From contig NZ_FNJH01000001.1 of NCBI RefSeq assembly GCF_900103225.1, forward strand, positions 804,980-868,979: a stretch of DNA of 64,000 nt, read 5' to 3'. Positions 1 to 8,497 of the stretch are shown piece by piece. Within the stretch, counting starts at the first letter, position 1. Each line of letters starts with the position of its first letter. Origin of the DNA: Pseudomonas congelans (GTDB lineage Bacteria; Pseudomonadota; Gammaproteobacteria; Pseudomonadales; Pseudomonadaceae). A program made the position numbers and the translations under genes. The notes beneath the pieces are model-generated. The model saw only the letters and a program-made list of their open reading frames with translations, was not told the origin of the DNA and did no database searches.

Positions 1-924
1 CTATTCGCGGCGTTGCGTGCCAAGCCGTATCAAGTGCTGAGTTTCAGCATCGAGCCTGGAACAGGACACCTCAAACCGCTGAGCCAAGCACCGCTGGCCG
101 AGAGTCTGGCTTACCTGTCTACTGATCGCAGCGGACGCTTCCTGTTCGGCGCGTCCTATGGTGCCGACTTGCTCAGCGTCCAGCCCATCGATGCGCAGCA
201 CCGCCCCAGCGACAGCATTCAGACTTACAAGACCGGCATGCACGCGCATTCGGTACGCACCGATCCGAGCAACCGGTTTGTGTACGCCGGCAACCTGGGA
301 GTCGATCGTGTGCTGCAATACCGCCTGGAGCCCAAGGACGGCAAGCTTGTCCCCATCGGCGAGGGCTATGTCGCCGTTCCCGGCAATACCGGTCCGCGTC
401 ACCTGGCATTCTCGTCCGACGGCAAGTTTCTGTATGTCGTCGGTGAAATGAGTGGCACCGTCACGGCCTTCGCGATCAATCAGAAAACCGGTGCGTTGAA
501 GCAGATCAGTCAGGCAGACGGTATTCCCAAGCGCTTGAAGCTGGCACCGGGACAGGCCCGCGATGCGCGCAACAACGATCTCAAGGATGATCCGACGCCG
601 CGTATCTGGGCCGCGGATATTCGCATCGCGCCGAACGGCAAATGGCTGTTCATCAGCGAGCGCACCACCAGCAGCGTGTCGGTGTTCAAGGTTGACCCCG
701 CCAGTGGCAAGGTGACGTTCGTTGAAAATTACCCCGTTCAGGAAAAGCAGCCGCGCAACATCGCGGTGTCGCCCAACGGGCGCTGGTTGCTGGTAAGTGG
801 CGAGAAAAGCGACAAGGTCGGCAGTTACGCCATCGGCGAGAAGGGAGCCTTGCAACGGGTCAGCGAAGCGCCCTCGGGCAAGGGTGCGTTGTGGATTGAA
901 GTGCTCAGCCAGCCGAGCGAATAA
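1..924 (+). CDS. Lactonase family beta-propeller protein (5' end missing)
   Basis: The reading frame is open from base 1, so the gene starts upstream of the window; 307 codons are present. The protein has the repeated beta-propeller pattern of the YbhE/Pgl lactonase family, which hydrolyses 6-phosphogluconolactone or related sugar lactones. Blade-like repeats such as 'YSLSTDRSGRFLFGASY'-type, 'GPRHLAFSSDGKFLYVV' and 'QPRNIAVSPNGRWLLVSG' recur through the sequence. The signal sequence, if there is one, is outside the window. The gene ends at a strong hairpin shared with the convergent ybiT. The family is fairly sure; the actual substrate is not visible. Confidence 0.85.
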   Translation, partial: LFAALRAKPYQVLSFSIEPGTGHLKPLSQAPLAESLAYLSTDRSGRFLFGASYGADLLSVQPIDAQHRPSDSIQTYKTGMHAHSVRTDPSNRFVYAGNLGVDRVLQYRLEPKDGKLVPIGEGYVAVPGNTGPRHLAFSSDGKFLYVVGEMSGTVTAFAINQKTGALKQISQADGIPKRLKLAPGQARDARNNDLKDDPTPRIWAADIRIAPNGKWLFISERTTSSVSVFKVDPASGKVTFVENYPVQEKQPRNIAVSPNGRWLLVSGEKSDKVGSYAIGEKGALQRVSEAPSGKGALWIEVLSQPSE

Positions 925-933
925 GCGTTCTGA

Positions 934-968
934 AAATAAAAAGCCCTGTCACAAGACAGGGCTTTTTG
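934..968. terminator. Bidirectional rho-independent terminator
   Basis: A 10-bp perfect stem (aagccctgtc at 941-950, loop acaa, gacagggctt at 955-964) is flanked by an A-rich run on the left and a T-run on the right, so it can stop transcription from both the lactonase gene (+) and ybiT (-). Confidence 0.92.
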
Positions 969-987
969 CTATCGCTGGCTGAAAGGC

Positions 988-2577
988 TTAGAACGAAACG
1001 CCCTGGCTGCGCAGGTAATCGTCATAAGTGCCGCTGAAGTCGATCACACCGCTTGGGCTGAGTTCGATGATGCGGGTCGCCAGCGATGACACGAACTCGC
1101 GGTCGTGACTGACGAAGATCAGTGTGCCTGGATAGTTTTCCAGCGCCAGGTTCAGCGATTCGATGGATTCCATGTCCAGGTGGTTGGTCGGTTCGTCCAT
1201 CACCAGCACGTTGGGCTTTTGCAGGATCAGCTTGCCGAACAGCATACGGCCCTGTTCACCACCGGAAATCACCTTCACCGACTTGAGGATCTCGTCGTTG
1301 GAGAACAGCATGCGGCCCAGGGTGCCACGCACGATTTGCTCGCCGCCCTGGGTCCACTGACCCATCCAGTCGAACAGGGTGGAGTCATCCTCGAAATCGT
1401 GGGCGTGGTCCTGAGCGTAGTAGCCGATTTCCGCTGCATCGGTCCACTTGACCGTGCCTGCATCCGGTTGCAACTCGTTGACCAGGGTGCGCAGCAGGGT
1501 GGTCTTGCCGATGCCGTTCGGGCCGATGATGGCCACACGTTCGCCGGCTTCGACCTGGAAGCTGAAGTCCTTGAACAGGGTCTTGCCGTCGAAGCCTTTG
1601 GCCATGCGATCGACGATGACCGCCTGACGGTGCAGCTTCTTGGTCTGCTCGAAACGAATGAACGGGCTGACACGGCTGGATGGCTTGACCTCGGCCAGCT
1701 GGATCTTGTCGATCGCCTTGGCTCGGGAAGTGGCCTGCTTGGCTTTCGAGGCGTTGGCCGAGAAGCGGCTGACGAACGATTGCAGTTCGGAAATCTGAGC
1801 TTTCTTCTTGGCGTTGTCGGACAGCAACTGCTCGCGCGACTGGGTCGCCACGGTCATGTACTCGTCATAGTTGCCCGGGAACAGACGCAACTCGCCGTAA
1901 TCCAGGTCGGCCATGTGCGTGCACACGCTGTTCAGGAAGTGACGGTCGTGGGAGATGATGATCATCAGGCTGTTACGCTGTGTCAGGATGTTTTCCAGCC
2001 AGCGAATGGTGTTGATGTCCAGGTGGTTGGTCGGTTCGTCGAGCAGCAGCACTTCCGGATCGGAGAACAGTGCCTGCGCCAGCAGAACGCGCAGCTTCCA
2101 GCCCGGCGATACTTCGCTCATCGGACCGTTGTGCTGTTCGATGCCGATGCCCAGACCCAGCAGCAATTCACCCGCGCGGGATTCGGCGGTATAGCCGTCC
2201 ATTTCCGCAAACTCGGTTTCCAGTTCGGCAACGGCCATGCCGTCATCTTCACTCATTTCCGGCAGCGAATAGATGCGATCGCGCTCGGCCTTGACCTTCC
2301 ACAGCTCTTCGTGACCCATGATGACGGTGTCGAGCACCGTGAACTCTTCATAGGCGAATTGATCCTGGCGCAGCTTACCCAGACGCACGTTCGGTTCCAG
2401 CATCACCTGCCCACCCGAGGGCTCGAGGTCGCCACCGAGGATTTTCATGAACGTGGACTTGCCGCAGCCGTTCGCGCCAATCAGGCCGTAACGGTTACCA
2501 GCGCCAAACTTGACCGAGACATTCTCGAACAAGGGTTTGGGGCCGAACTGCATCGTGATGTTAGCTGTGGAGATCAA
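988..2577 (-). CDS. ybiT: ABC-F family ATPase YbiT
   Basis: A 529-residue soluble ATPase with two ABC domains and no membrane segments, near-collinear with E. coli YbiT. ABC-F proteins bind the ribosomal E site and help translation; the role of YbiT itself is less settled. Walker A motifs are GANGCGKST (about residue 34) and GPNGIGKTT in the second half. The second signature is VISGGEQG, while the first is the degenerate EVSPGWK typical of this subfamily. Both halves have [11 protein letters not shown] or [10 protein letters not shown]. The start is TTG at 2577 ([12 protein letters not shown]): an in-frame stop lies immediately upstream and a GGTAAAG-like ribosome site precedes it. Confidence 0.95.
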   Translation of the reverse strand: MISTANITMQFGPKPLFENVSVKFGAGNRYGLIGANGCGKSTFMKILGGDLEPSGGQVMLEPNVRLGKLRQDQFAYEEFTVLDTVIMGHEELWKVKAERDRIYSLPEMSEDDGMAVAELETEFAEMDGYTAESRAGELLLGLGIGIEQHNGPMSEVSPGWKLRVLLAQALFSDPEVLLLDEPTNHLDINTIRWLENILTQRNSLMIIISHDRHFLNSVCTHMADLDYGELRLFPGNYDEYMTVATQSREQLLSDNAKKKAQISELQSFVSRFSANASKAKQATSRAKAIDKIQLAEVKPSSRVSPFIRFEQTKKLHRQAVIVDRMAKGFDGKTLFKDFSFQVEAGERVAIIGPNGIGKTTLLRTLVNELQPDAGTVKWTDAAEIGYYAQDHAHDFEDDSTLFDWMGQWTQGGEQIVRGTLGRMLFSNDEILKSVKVISGGEQGRMLFGKLILQKPNVLVMDEPTNHLDMESIESLNLALENYPGTLIFVSHDREFVSSLATRIIELSPSGVIDFSGTYDDYLRSQGVSF

Positions 2578-2912
2578 TTACTTTACCTATCAATAACTTG
2601 GGCAATAACCGGGGGGGCGCTGGCGTCAGCGGGTGTGGTGTTCAGAACCCCACCGAAGCTGTTCAGTCCGCTCCGTCCGAGCATGAGCTGAACCAACGGG
2701 CATACGTCTACAGCAACTGCAGCCTGCCACGACTGCGTTGCCGGGATATGAATGTGGGGGTTCACGCCAGACATTGGCGCGCATTGTCGCATAGGTCGGG
2801 CGGCAGTGACATGGTGGACGGCAGAGGATTGCCGAGTTTAACGGGGCGGGGCAGGGCTGGCACTTGTTTTTCAGCGCCCTTCGCAGCGTGTAGCTGCGCA
2901 ATCCTTTGAATA
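2578..2912. other. Intergenic region upstream of ybiT
   Basis: 335 bases between the ybiT start and the end of the next leftward gene. Short open frames exist on both strands (for example 2598-2909 + and 2583-2792 -) but have no recognisable product or good ribosome site. It presumably holds the ybiT promoter; I see no clear terminator or repeat. Confidence 0.5.
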
Positions 2913-3749
2913 CTATCGCTGAAGCGCGTCGCTGACTTTATGTCGAACTTCATCAAGGCTCAACTTGGGAATGACCTCGTGCGGCACTCGCGAGCTGTCG
3001 GACACATTGAATACCTGGAAGTCACTCCCGACGACCTGTTTCGACATCAGCTCCAGCGAGGGCAGAATTCTCGATTCGTAATGCTGGTCCAGACCACAGG
3101 GTGAGCACTTGTCGCTAGATGATTCATAGAATCGGCCCACGGACTGATTCATATCGAAGCCGACCAGAAATACCTGGCTGAAACCAAGGTGATAGGACAA
3201 TTGCAGAGCCAGGTACATGACAGTTCTGGCGTCGAAAAAACCAAGTTCCAGATTCTTGCTGAAGCCGATATCCCTGCTTCGGCTACTCCATAACGAGAGT
3301 TTCCTGACCAGTGCATCTTCTCGCGAGCAGAGTGCGGCAACTGTCGACAGTCTCGCCGATTTCTTCAATGCATAAGCGCTTCCTGAGGGTCTGGGAATGT
3401 CGCCGTGAAACTGATCTTCCCAGAGGCCTACATTTTCGCTGGAGCGCATGGCAGCGGCGAATAGCTCAGGCTGCTGGTTGGGGAAATCCCTGTCGGAGCA
3501 CACGTAGAACAACGGTTTTATGTTCGTGTCTGCGAACATCGAGAACGCGCCGTTCATGGTGATCATGGGGATGTGCGAGAACTCTTTGATCGGGAAATCC
3601 CTGGCTGATTTTCCCGAGCCGATCAGGAAGACCGGTCCTTTTCGGGTGCCCCTGCATTTTCCGAAATCAAGCACGTGCGTCGGTGCGGGGGTGTGCTCGT
3701 CAACAGAGTTACGTAGATGGCGTGTCGAATTAATTGATTGACCAGTCAT
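2913..3749 (-). CDS. Unrecognised protein with Rossmann-like N-terminus, possible surface-polysaccharide transferase
   Basis: A 278-residue soluble protein starting at ATG 3749 behind an AGGGTAG ribosome site. Residues about 38-50 (GPVFLIGSGKSARDF) form a glycine-rich beta-turn-alpha motif like that at the start of DUF115/MptE-like and GT42 (Cst-type sialyltransferase) proteins, followed by 'MNGAFSMF' and 'FYVCSDRDF', where the SDRDF acidic segment could bind nucleotide-sugar or metal. Further on 'FLVGFDMN' resembles the second nucleotide-binding strand of those folds. The gene stands alone between ybiT and an AT-richer stretch, with codon use and base composition less GC-rich than ybiT, so it may be acquired. 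Function is not established; glycosyltransferase or LPS-modifying activity is inference only. Confidence 0.6.
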   Translation of the reverse strand: MTGQSINSTRHLRNSVDEHTPAPTHVLDFGKCRGTRKGPVFLIGSGKSARDFPIKEFSHIPMITMNGAFSMFADTNIKPLFYVCSDRDFPNQQPELFAAAMRSSENVGLWEDQFHGDIPRPSGSAYALKKSARLSTVAALCSREDALVRKLSLWSSRSRDIGFSKNLELGFFDARTVMYLALQLSYHLGFSQVFLVGFDMNQSVGRFYESSSDKCSPCGLDQHYESRILPSLELMSKQVVGSDFQVFNVSDSSRVPHEVIPKLSLDEVRHKVSDALQR

Positions 3750-4163
3750 GACTACCCTGTAAGCACTAGTGGCGAATTAGTTGGGGAATTGTGCGCGCAA
3801 TATTATTGGCTAGTTGCCATTAATTCAATATCAAAGGGTTTAAAAAGAGTATCACACTGGACACAAATAGCTACAGAGTGAGGCGCCTGCTTCCCGGAGT
3901 GTGCTTCTCGCTAGATGGTTTTCGGATGTAAGCTCAGATAGGTGATATTGATATAATATTGATTGGCCACTGTTTGCTGGCAGCCGGATTTGATCCTGTT
4001 CACGGCAAAAGCTCCGGTAAATCAGATGCGCAGCAGCAAGCTCGGAAACAGGTATCAGGGCGATACATTTGCTTGGGGCGAGGTGGGCGAAGGCAGTCAC
4101 TGGAGGCTTGTTCTGCAAGGCCCGGTGATTACCGGGCCTGCCATTTCTGGTGCGTGTTGACGG
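3750..4163. other. AT-richer intergenic region
   Basis: About 414 bases with no convincing gene. The part next to 3749 is AT-rich and probably contains the promoter of the leftward gene. An 88-codon open frame on the minus strand (3852-4118) has no recognisable features. The GC hairpin at 4118-4139 lies near its right end. Confidence 0.45.
4118..4139. terminator. GC-rich hairpin, possible terminator
   Basis: A 9-bp perfect stem (aggcccggt, loop gatt, accgggcct) just past the stop of the leftward 45-residue gene. There is no clean U-run on either side, so termination is likely but not certain. Confidence 0.5.
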
Positions 4164-4301
4164 TTAGTCGGATTTCCTTTCCTGCTTTTTCCTCCTGAAC
4201 CAGCTTCCCAATGCATGGAAAGGGTGGATGAACATCGCAATCGCTCCAAGCAGAAAGACGATGGAGACAAGGATCAGACCCAGGCCTTCGTGTGCAAACA
4301 T
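4164..4301 (-). CDS. Small single-span membrane protein (45 aa)
   Basis: A 45-codon gene (ATG at 4301, TAA ending at 4164) preceded by CAGGAGT about 9 bases upstream. The product begins MFAHEGLGLILVSIVFLLG and has one hydrophobic span at about residues 7-25, followed by a His/Phe-containing stretch and a strongly basic tail (RRKKQERK). That layout predicts an inner-membrane protein with a cytoplasmic C-terminus. A good ribosome site, an ideal TM/positive-inside pattern and a hairpin after the stop argue that it is real. I do not recognise a family or function. Confidence 0.6.
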   Translation of the reverse strand: MFAHEGLGLILVSIVFLLGAIAMFIHPFHALGSWFRRKKQERKSD

Positions 4302-4634
4302 AGTGATTGACTCCTGTTGTCACTGTGTCGGTCCGTTGAAGACTAGCCGCTGAAACGTTTCACCTCATGAAGAAATGTTAAGGAACTTTCTCGAAGCGGC
4401 TTTCAGAGCGAGCGGTGTGCCGGGCAGATCCCGTCACGGTTTCGCGCAGACCCCCGGTTTTGCTCCGCAGAACCATTCGGATCGAGCGCTGACGTTGCCA
4501 GGTTACGGCAGGCCGAAAAGTATCTTCAGCGCCGTCGCGGAACTAGATGACGCCATGACGAGACTATAAGCACGCTCGCGTTCAGCAGGCGTGGCCTGTG
4601 AATGTGCATTCTCATGATCCCGGAGGTTACTGAC
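4302..4634. other. Intergenic region between divergent small genes
   Basis: 333 bases separating the leftward small membrane protein from the rightward lipoprotein gene. It should contain both promoters; I see no strong repeat, operator or RNA signature in it. Confidence 0.4.
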
Positions 4635-5336
4635 ATGAAGTCCCTTTTCCGTCCAGCTTTGTTGCTGGCTGTCGCTTTACCCCTGTTCCTGGCTGGCTGC
4701 GGAGACAAGGAGCCCGAGCAGCGCACTGCGTTCACTCAGTTTCTGCAAACCCGAATTGTCGACAAGCCAGGCGTGCATGTTCCCAAGCTGACAGATGATG
4801 AGAAGAAAGCCTTTGGTGATTACACCTCGCACTATGCGGTCATCTCCGACTTCGGCGCGGGTATGGACTCGGCGGTACAGCCGCTCGCCGGCTTGATGCA
4901 GAAAGGTTCTTTTCATTCGGTAAGCGATGTCATTCAACGCCGCGCCGACCTGGCTGCCGTGCAGACGGGCCTTGATGAAGTGGGCGAGAAGCTGACCATC
5001 GAGCAGGGCAAGGCGGACGCCGCACGCGCGAAACTCAAGCAGCCGGAAGACTTGAAGGTGGTTTACGACAAGGCCTACGACCGGACTGTCAGCGTACCCG
5101 CCAACACCTTCCGCGAAGTGCTGCCGCAGATAAAGGGCACCTTTTCCAGTGGCCTGAAGGTTGCCGATTATGTGGACGCGCACAAATCGCAGATCGATAT
5201 CTCCGGTTCGACGATCACCGTCAAGGATCCTGTGGTCCAGACCGAGCTCAACAAACTGCTGCAAGAGCTGAACGAGCAGGGCAAGAATGCTCAACAAGCC
5301 CAGTCCAAACTGCAATCGCTGATGACCGGCCGCTGA
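4635..5336 (+). CDS. DUF3053-family lipoprotein
   Basis: A 233-residue predicted lipoprotein. ATG 4635 follows a clean CGGAGG site 8 bases upstream, so an upstream in-frame ATG at 4602 is not needed. The N-terminus is a lipoprotein signal peptide (hydrophobic core, then lipobox LAGC with Cys about residue 20). The mature part is helical and charged with a Gln/Lys-rich C-terminal helix, as in the DUF3053 (YiaF-type) family of unknown function. It is expected in the periplasm, anchored to a membrane. A strong hairpin follows it. Confidence 0.82.
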   Translation: MKSLFRPALLLAVALPLFLAGCGDKEPEQRTAFTQFLQTRIVDKPGVHVPKLTDDEKKAFGDYTSHYAVISDFGAGMDSAVQPLAGLMQKGSFHSVSDVIQRRADLAAVQTGLDEVGEKLTIEQGKADAARAKLKQPEDLKVVYDKAYDRTVSVPANTFREVLPQIKGTFSSGLKVADYVDAHKSQIDISGSTITVKDPVVQTELNKLLQELNEQGKNAQQAQSKLQSLMTGR

Positions 5337-5360
5337 TATCGAGCAGCTGCACCTGAAGTG

Positions 5361-5385
5361 CCGGCCCGGCCCTGTGCCGGGCCGG
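5361..5385 (+). terminator. Terminator after the DUF3053 gene
   Basis: A 10-bp GC stem (ccggcccggc, loop cctgt, gccgggccgg) followed by 'tccttgt', 24 bases after the lipoprotein stop codon. Confidence 0.75.
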
Positions 5386-5462
5386 TCCTTGTCTCAGGTA
5401 TGATTCGGCCATCTGTCTGCCTGATGCCGAGAATCAACCGCCTGATGATCACCCCTCCTTCA

Positions 5463-5990
5463 ATGACCATTACCCTGCGTGATGCTTCCTCTGCTGATGC
5501 GTTATGCCTCGCGGCGCTCGGCACGCAGGTTTTTCTCGACACCTACGCAACGCAGGGCATTCGACAATCCATCGCCCGCGAGGCGCTGGAGGCCTTTTCG
5601 CCTGTGAACTTTACGCAATTGCTCATCGAACCGACAACGTTCATCGTCGTGGCGGAGTCGCAAGGGCATTTGATTGGTTTTGCTCAGGTTGCATTGCGCA
5701 CAGACCACGCAATGCTCGGTGTATCGACCGCTGCCGAGTTGCAACGCCTTTATGTGCAGGAGCGTTTCACAGGGCGTGGAGCGGGGCGGCTGTTACTTGA
5801 AGCCGCCGAACAGCGTGCAACAATTGCTCACGCCTCGCTATTATGGGCGACGGTCTGGGTTGGCAACACGCGCGCGCTGGCGTTTTACCCTCGTCAAGGC
5901 TATGAGCTGAAAGGTACGCCGCACTATTTGTTTCAGGGCGAGACACATGAGAACCACCTGTTTGCCAAACCGCTGATGACTACTGACTGA
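5463..5990 (+). CDS. GNAT family N-acetyltransferase
   Basis: The domain begins directly at MTITLRDASSAD and runs about 175 residues, the size of a single GNAT domain that moves an acetyl group from acetyl-CoA to an amine. 'LQRLYVQERFTGRGAGRLLLEAAEQRA' is the acetyl-CoA-binding motif A (Q/RxxGxG/A form, here RFTGRGAG), and 'WVGNTRALAFYPRQGYE' is motif B. The start is uncertain: ATG codons at 5400, 5427, 5445 and 5463 are in frame and none has a strong ribosome site, so 5463 was chosen to match the domain edge. Substrate unknown. Confidence 0.8.
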   Translation: MTITLRDASSADALCLAALGTQVFLDTYATQGIRQSIAREALEAFSPVNFTQLLIEPTTFIVVAESQGHLIGFAQVALRTDHAMLGVSTAAELQRLYVQERFTGRGAGRLLLEAAEQRATIAHASLLWATVWVGNTRALAFYPRQGYELKGTPHYLFQGETHENHLFAKPLMTTD

Positions 5991-6020
5991 CACGACGTTG
6001 CTGTGCAACAAGGACGCTGA

Positions 6021-6644
6021 ATGCTGCGCATACTGGGCAAGACCTCATCGATCAACGTACGAAAAGTACTCTGGACGTGTGAGGAACTGAAGATACCCTT
6101 TACTCAGGAAGACTGGGGGTCAGGCTTCAAACCTGCGGACACGGATGAGTTTGTCGCGCTCAACCCGAATGCCATGGTGCCGGTTATCGTCGATGATGAC
6201 TTCGTACTTTGGGAGTCCAACAGCATCGTTCGCTATCTGGCCAACCGTTATGCTGGCGACTCCGTTTATCCGCTGGATCCACGTGGCAGGGCGCAGACCG
6301 ATCAGTGGATCGACTGGCAAGGCTCGGATCTGAACCGATCATGGAGTTATGCCTTCATGTCACTGGTGCGGCGCTCGACCGAACATCAGGACCCTGCCGC
6401 CATAGCCGCGTCCTGTGCTCAGTGGGCCAGGCATATGCAGATACTCGACAGGCAGCTGGAAAAGACCGGCGCCTATGTATGCGGCGAGCGTTTTACCCTG
6501 GCTGATATCCCCATCGGTCTTTCAGTCAATCGCTGGTTTGAGACGCCTCTCGAGCATCCTGATCTGCCCGCCGTCAATGCGTATTACGAACGCCTGAGCC
6601 ACCGTTCCGGCTACCTCCTGTACGGGCGCAACGGAACTCCGTGA
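6021..6644 (+). CDS. Glutathione S-transferase family protein
   Basis: 207 residues with an N-terminal thioredoxin-like GST domain (about 1-80; '[27 protein letters not shown]' holds the cis-Pro and the glutathione-binding E-S pair) and an all-helical C-terminal domain ('[20 protein letters not shown]' is the N-capping motif). Such cytosolic enzymes conjugate or reduce electrophiles with glutathione. Ser/Asn near the N-terminus ('[13 protein letters not shown]') is the likely catalytic position. It lies 30 bases after the GNAT gene and may be co-transcribed. Substrate unknown. Confidence 0.88.
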   Translation: MLRILGKTSSINVRKVLWTCEELKIPFTQEDWGSGFKPADTDEFVALNPNAMVPVIVDDDFVLWESNSIVRYLANRYAGDSVYPLDPRGRAQTDQWIDWQGSDLNRSWSYAFMSLVRRSTEHQDPAAIAASCAQWARHMQILDRQLEKTGAYVCGERFTLADIPIGLSVNRWFETPLEHPDLPAVNAYYERLSHRSGYLLYGRNGTP

Positions 6645-6714
6645 CGGCTTGTCGGGCTCGCGTTTATCCTTGGGCACCATTGTGAGTCCTGTTGCCTGTT
6701 AAGGAGTCGTCGAA

Positions 6715-7140
6715 GTGACCAGCATCAAAATTACCGCGGGCGGATACGAGTTTCTCGCCGAAACCCATTCGGATGCACCGCAAACGGTGGAGGCGTTTCT
6801 CAAGCTGCTGCCCTATCGGCAGAAATTCATCCATGTGCGCTGGAGCGGAGAGGGCTGCTGGGTGCCGCTGGATGATTATCAGCTGAAGCTGGATGACACA
6901 TTGATCGGCTTCGAGAACGCAACCAGCCATCCTTCGGTGGGCGACATTCTTTTCTATCCGGGCGGTTACAGCGAAACCGAGATTATCCTTGCCTACGGCT
7001 CGTGCTGTTTCGCCAGCAAGATGGGGCAGTTGGCGGGCAACCATTTTCTGACCATTACCCAGGGTAAGGAAAACCTGCGCAAACTGGGCGTGAAGACGCT
7101 CTGGGAAGGCGCTCAGGACGTGGTTTTCGAGCTGGCTTGA
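6715..7140 (+). CDS. DUF3830 cyclophilin-like fold protein
   Basis: A 141-residue protein starting at GTG 6715 behind a good AAGGAG site 8 bases upstream. The sequence follows the DUF3830 pattern closely: 'ETHSDAPQTVEAFLKLLPY' (cyclophilin-like entry strand), 'HVRWSGEGCWVPL', 'FENATSHPSVGDILFYPGG', 'SETEIILAYG' and 'GQLAGNHFLTI'. The family is small, probably cytoplasmic and usually found near amino-acid or dicarboxylate catabolism genes. Activity is not known. Confidence 0.78.
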   Translation: MTSIKITAGGYEFLAETHSDAPQTVEAFLKLLPYRQKFIHVRWSGEGCWVPLDDYQLKLDDTLIGFENATSHPSVGDILFYPGGYSETEIILAYGSCCFASKMGQLAGNHFLTITQGKENLRKLGVKTLWEGAQDVVFELA

Positions 7141-7249
7141 GCCTGTGGCCATTGCACGATAGGCATTTGCCCGTATTTGTTGGAACTGCTGATCTTCGCC
7201 AGGGGTCTAGTCCACGATGCTTCCAGCTCCCGGAAGCCGACCTGGAGAC

Positions 7250-7699
7250 ATGACCTTGAATATTTTCGAAGCCCTGCGCGAAAGCCATGACCGTCAACGC
7301 AGCTACGCTGATGCCCTGATCCAGACCAGTGGCGACAGCGCTGAACGCGAGAAGGCCTACAAACAGCTCAAGGAAGAACTGCAGGCCCACGAAACGGCCG
7401 AGGAACGGTTTTTCTACATCCCTCTGATGGCCCACGACAACGGCGTGGACCTGAGCCGTCACGCCATTTCCGAGCATCACGAGATGGACGAGATGATGGA
7501 AGAGCTCGATGAAACCGAGATGTCGAGCCCGGCCTGGCTGGCTACCGCGAAAAAGCTGTCGGAAAAAGTGCACCACCACCTGAAGGAAGAAGAGCAGAAG
7601 TTCTTCCAGATGGCGGGCAAATTGCTCGACGAAAAGCAGAAACAGAGCCTTGCTGGCGAATACGTAAAGGAATACGAAGAGCAATTGGCTGAAGGTTGA
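7250..7699 (+). CDS. Hemerythrin HHE cation-binding protein
   Basis: 149 residues from ATG 7250, which follows a CTGGAG site; an earlier in-frame ATG at 7217 lacks one. Metal-ligand motifs of the HHE domain are visible in order: 'ESHDRQ', 'HETAEERFFY', 'HHEMDEMM' and 'HHHLKEEEQKFFQ', which give the His/Glu/Asp set for a di-iron site in a four-helix bundle. Proteins of this type sense or buffer oxygen, iron or nitric oxide and occur with stress functions. A highly charged C-terminal helix follows. Confidence 0.88.
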   Translation: MTLNIFEALRESHDRQRSYADALIQTSGDSAEREKAYKQLKEELQAHETAEERFFYIPLMAHDNGVDLSRHAISEHHEMDEMMEELDETEMSSPAWLATAKKLSEKVHHHLKEEEQKFFQMAGKLLDEKQKQSLAGEYVKEYEEQLAEG

Positions 7700-7747
7700 T
7701 AGCGCGGTGCAGTGTTAGAATCGACTTTTTATCAGCGAAGACATGAC

Positions 7748-8107
7748 ATGAAGTTTCTGTTTCTGACGAGCGCGACGGTGATTGCTGCAACGGTATTGAC
7801 CGGGTGTGCAGCGCCTTCCAGTTCCGCACGTGCCGCAGGACCCTACAAGGTCCTGTCGAGCGCCAAGCAGGATGCGGCTGTGGCCCAGTGCATTCAGGTG
7901 ACCTGGCAGAACGAAGCCATGTTCGGCACGTCTTCTGACGTATTTCTGCATGACCTGTCAGGCGGCGGCTTCACTGTGTTTACCACCGAATCGACCTATT
8001 TCGCCGACGTGCGCGGCAAAGGTCCGACCACTGCCGTTGAGTTCTATGCCCCGCAAGGCGATGCCCAGGCCGCTTTGCGCTCTGCGGCCATCGCGACCTG
8101 TCTTTAA
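7748..8107 (+). CDS. Small predicted lipoprotein
   Basis: 119 residues starting at ATG 7748 (MKFLFLTSATVIAATVLTGC). The signal peptide ends in the lipobox LTGC, with Cys at residue 20 as lipid attachment site. The mature domain has a conserved look ('SAKQDAAVAQCIQVTW' and a C-terminal Cys in 'AAIATCL') and could form one disulfide. It is common in Pseudomonas without assigned function. It starts 48 bases after the hemerythrin gene. Confidence 0.75.
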   Translation: MKFLFLTSATVIAATVLTGCAAPSSSARAAGPYKVLSSAKQDAAVAQCIQVTWQNEAMFGTSSDVFLHDLSGGGFTVFTTESTYFADVRGKGPTTAVEFYAPQGDAQAALRSAAIATCL

Positions 8108-8148
8108 GTCTGTTCCCCGCCGCGCACGCTCCCGGACGCTTCTCGTTG

Positions 8149-8191
8149 CCACGCTCCGGCGTGGGAACGCCGTTCCGGACGCTCTGCGTCC
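8149..8191. repeat. REP-type extragenic palindromic unit
   Basis: Contains the imperfect palindromes ccacgctccggcgtgg and ggacgctctgcgtcc. The same layout, with few changes, occurs in the partial third copy of the array at 45936-45990, so this is a dispersed family. Confidence 0.75.
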
Positions 8192-8412
8192 AAGTGCCTG
8201 CTGGTTTTTTGCGCCCATCCATCCGCTTTGTCCAAGTCAATACGGCACGCCCAATAACTGCGCGCGCGCACAAGAGTGGGGCCTGACCACTCGAGTGTGA
8301 CGATCAGTAGCATTATCCCCGTAATTTTTCTTCACTTCTGTTCTTCAAGCCTGAATTCCAGTCTGTTGATTTGCCTCGGTTTTTTCATGTGCTGTTCTCC
8401 GCATGTCCTCTG

Positions 8413-8428
8413 TGGCACACTTTCTGCT
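8413..8428 (+). promoter_or_regulatory. Sigma-54-like -24/-12 promoter
   Basis: TGGCACACTTTCTGCT matches the RpoN consensus TGGCACG-N4-TTGCW except at two positions, and keeps the invariant GG and GC 12 bases apart. It lies about 70 bases before the ABC-transporter start, pointing towards it. Confidence 0.55.
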
Positions 8429-8454
8429 AACTATTCCGTTGTTACATACCTGTA

Positions 8455-8468
8455 TCCGCTATAGCGGA
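8455..8468. promoter_or_regulatory. 14-bp perfect palindrome, candidate operator
   Basis: TCCGCTATAGCGGA sits 30 bases before the binding-protein start and just downstream of the -24/-12 element. An IclR-type regulator is encoded in the same locus (12039-12803), and IclR proteins bind such palindromes, so it is a plausible operator; binding is inference. Confidence 0.5.
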
Positions 8469-8497
8469 ATAACGAATACTTCGGCGGAGTTTAAGTC

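Larger units (their letters stand above)
8108..8497. other. Intergenic region holding a REP unit and promoter signals
   Basis: 390 bases. The left part carries one REP unit (8149-8191). The right part carries a sigma-54-like element (8413-8428) and a palindrome (8455-8468) in front of the ABC transporter operon. No gene is seen. Confidence 0.7.

Noticed and set aside
1105..2691. 528-codon open frame on the + strand
   Set aside because: It is antisense to ybiT over almost all its length and its translation has no recognisable domain; typical of GC-rich DNA.
2583..2792. 69-codon open frame ending just before ybiT
   Set aside because: No ribosome site or hydrophobic/charged pattern; probably leader or intergenic DNA.
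3852..4118. 88-codon open frame on the - strand
   Set aside because: No ribosome site, mixed composition and no family features.
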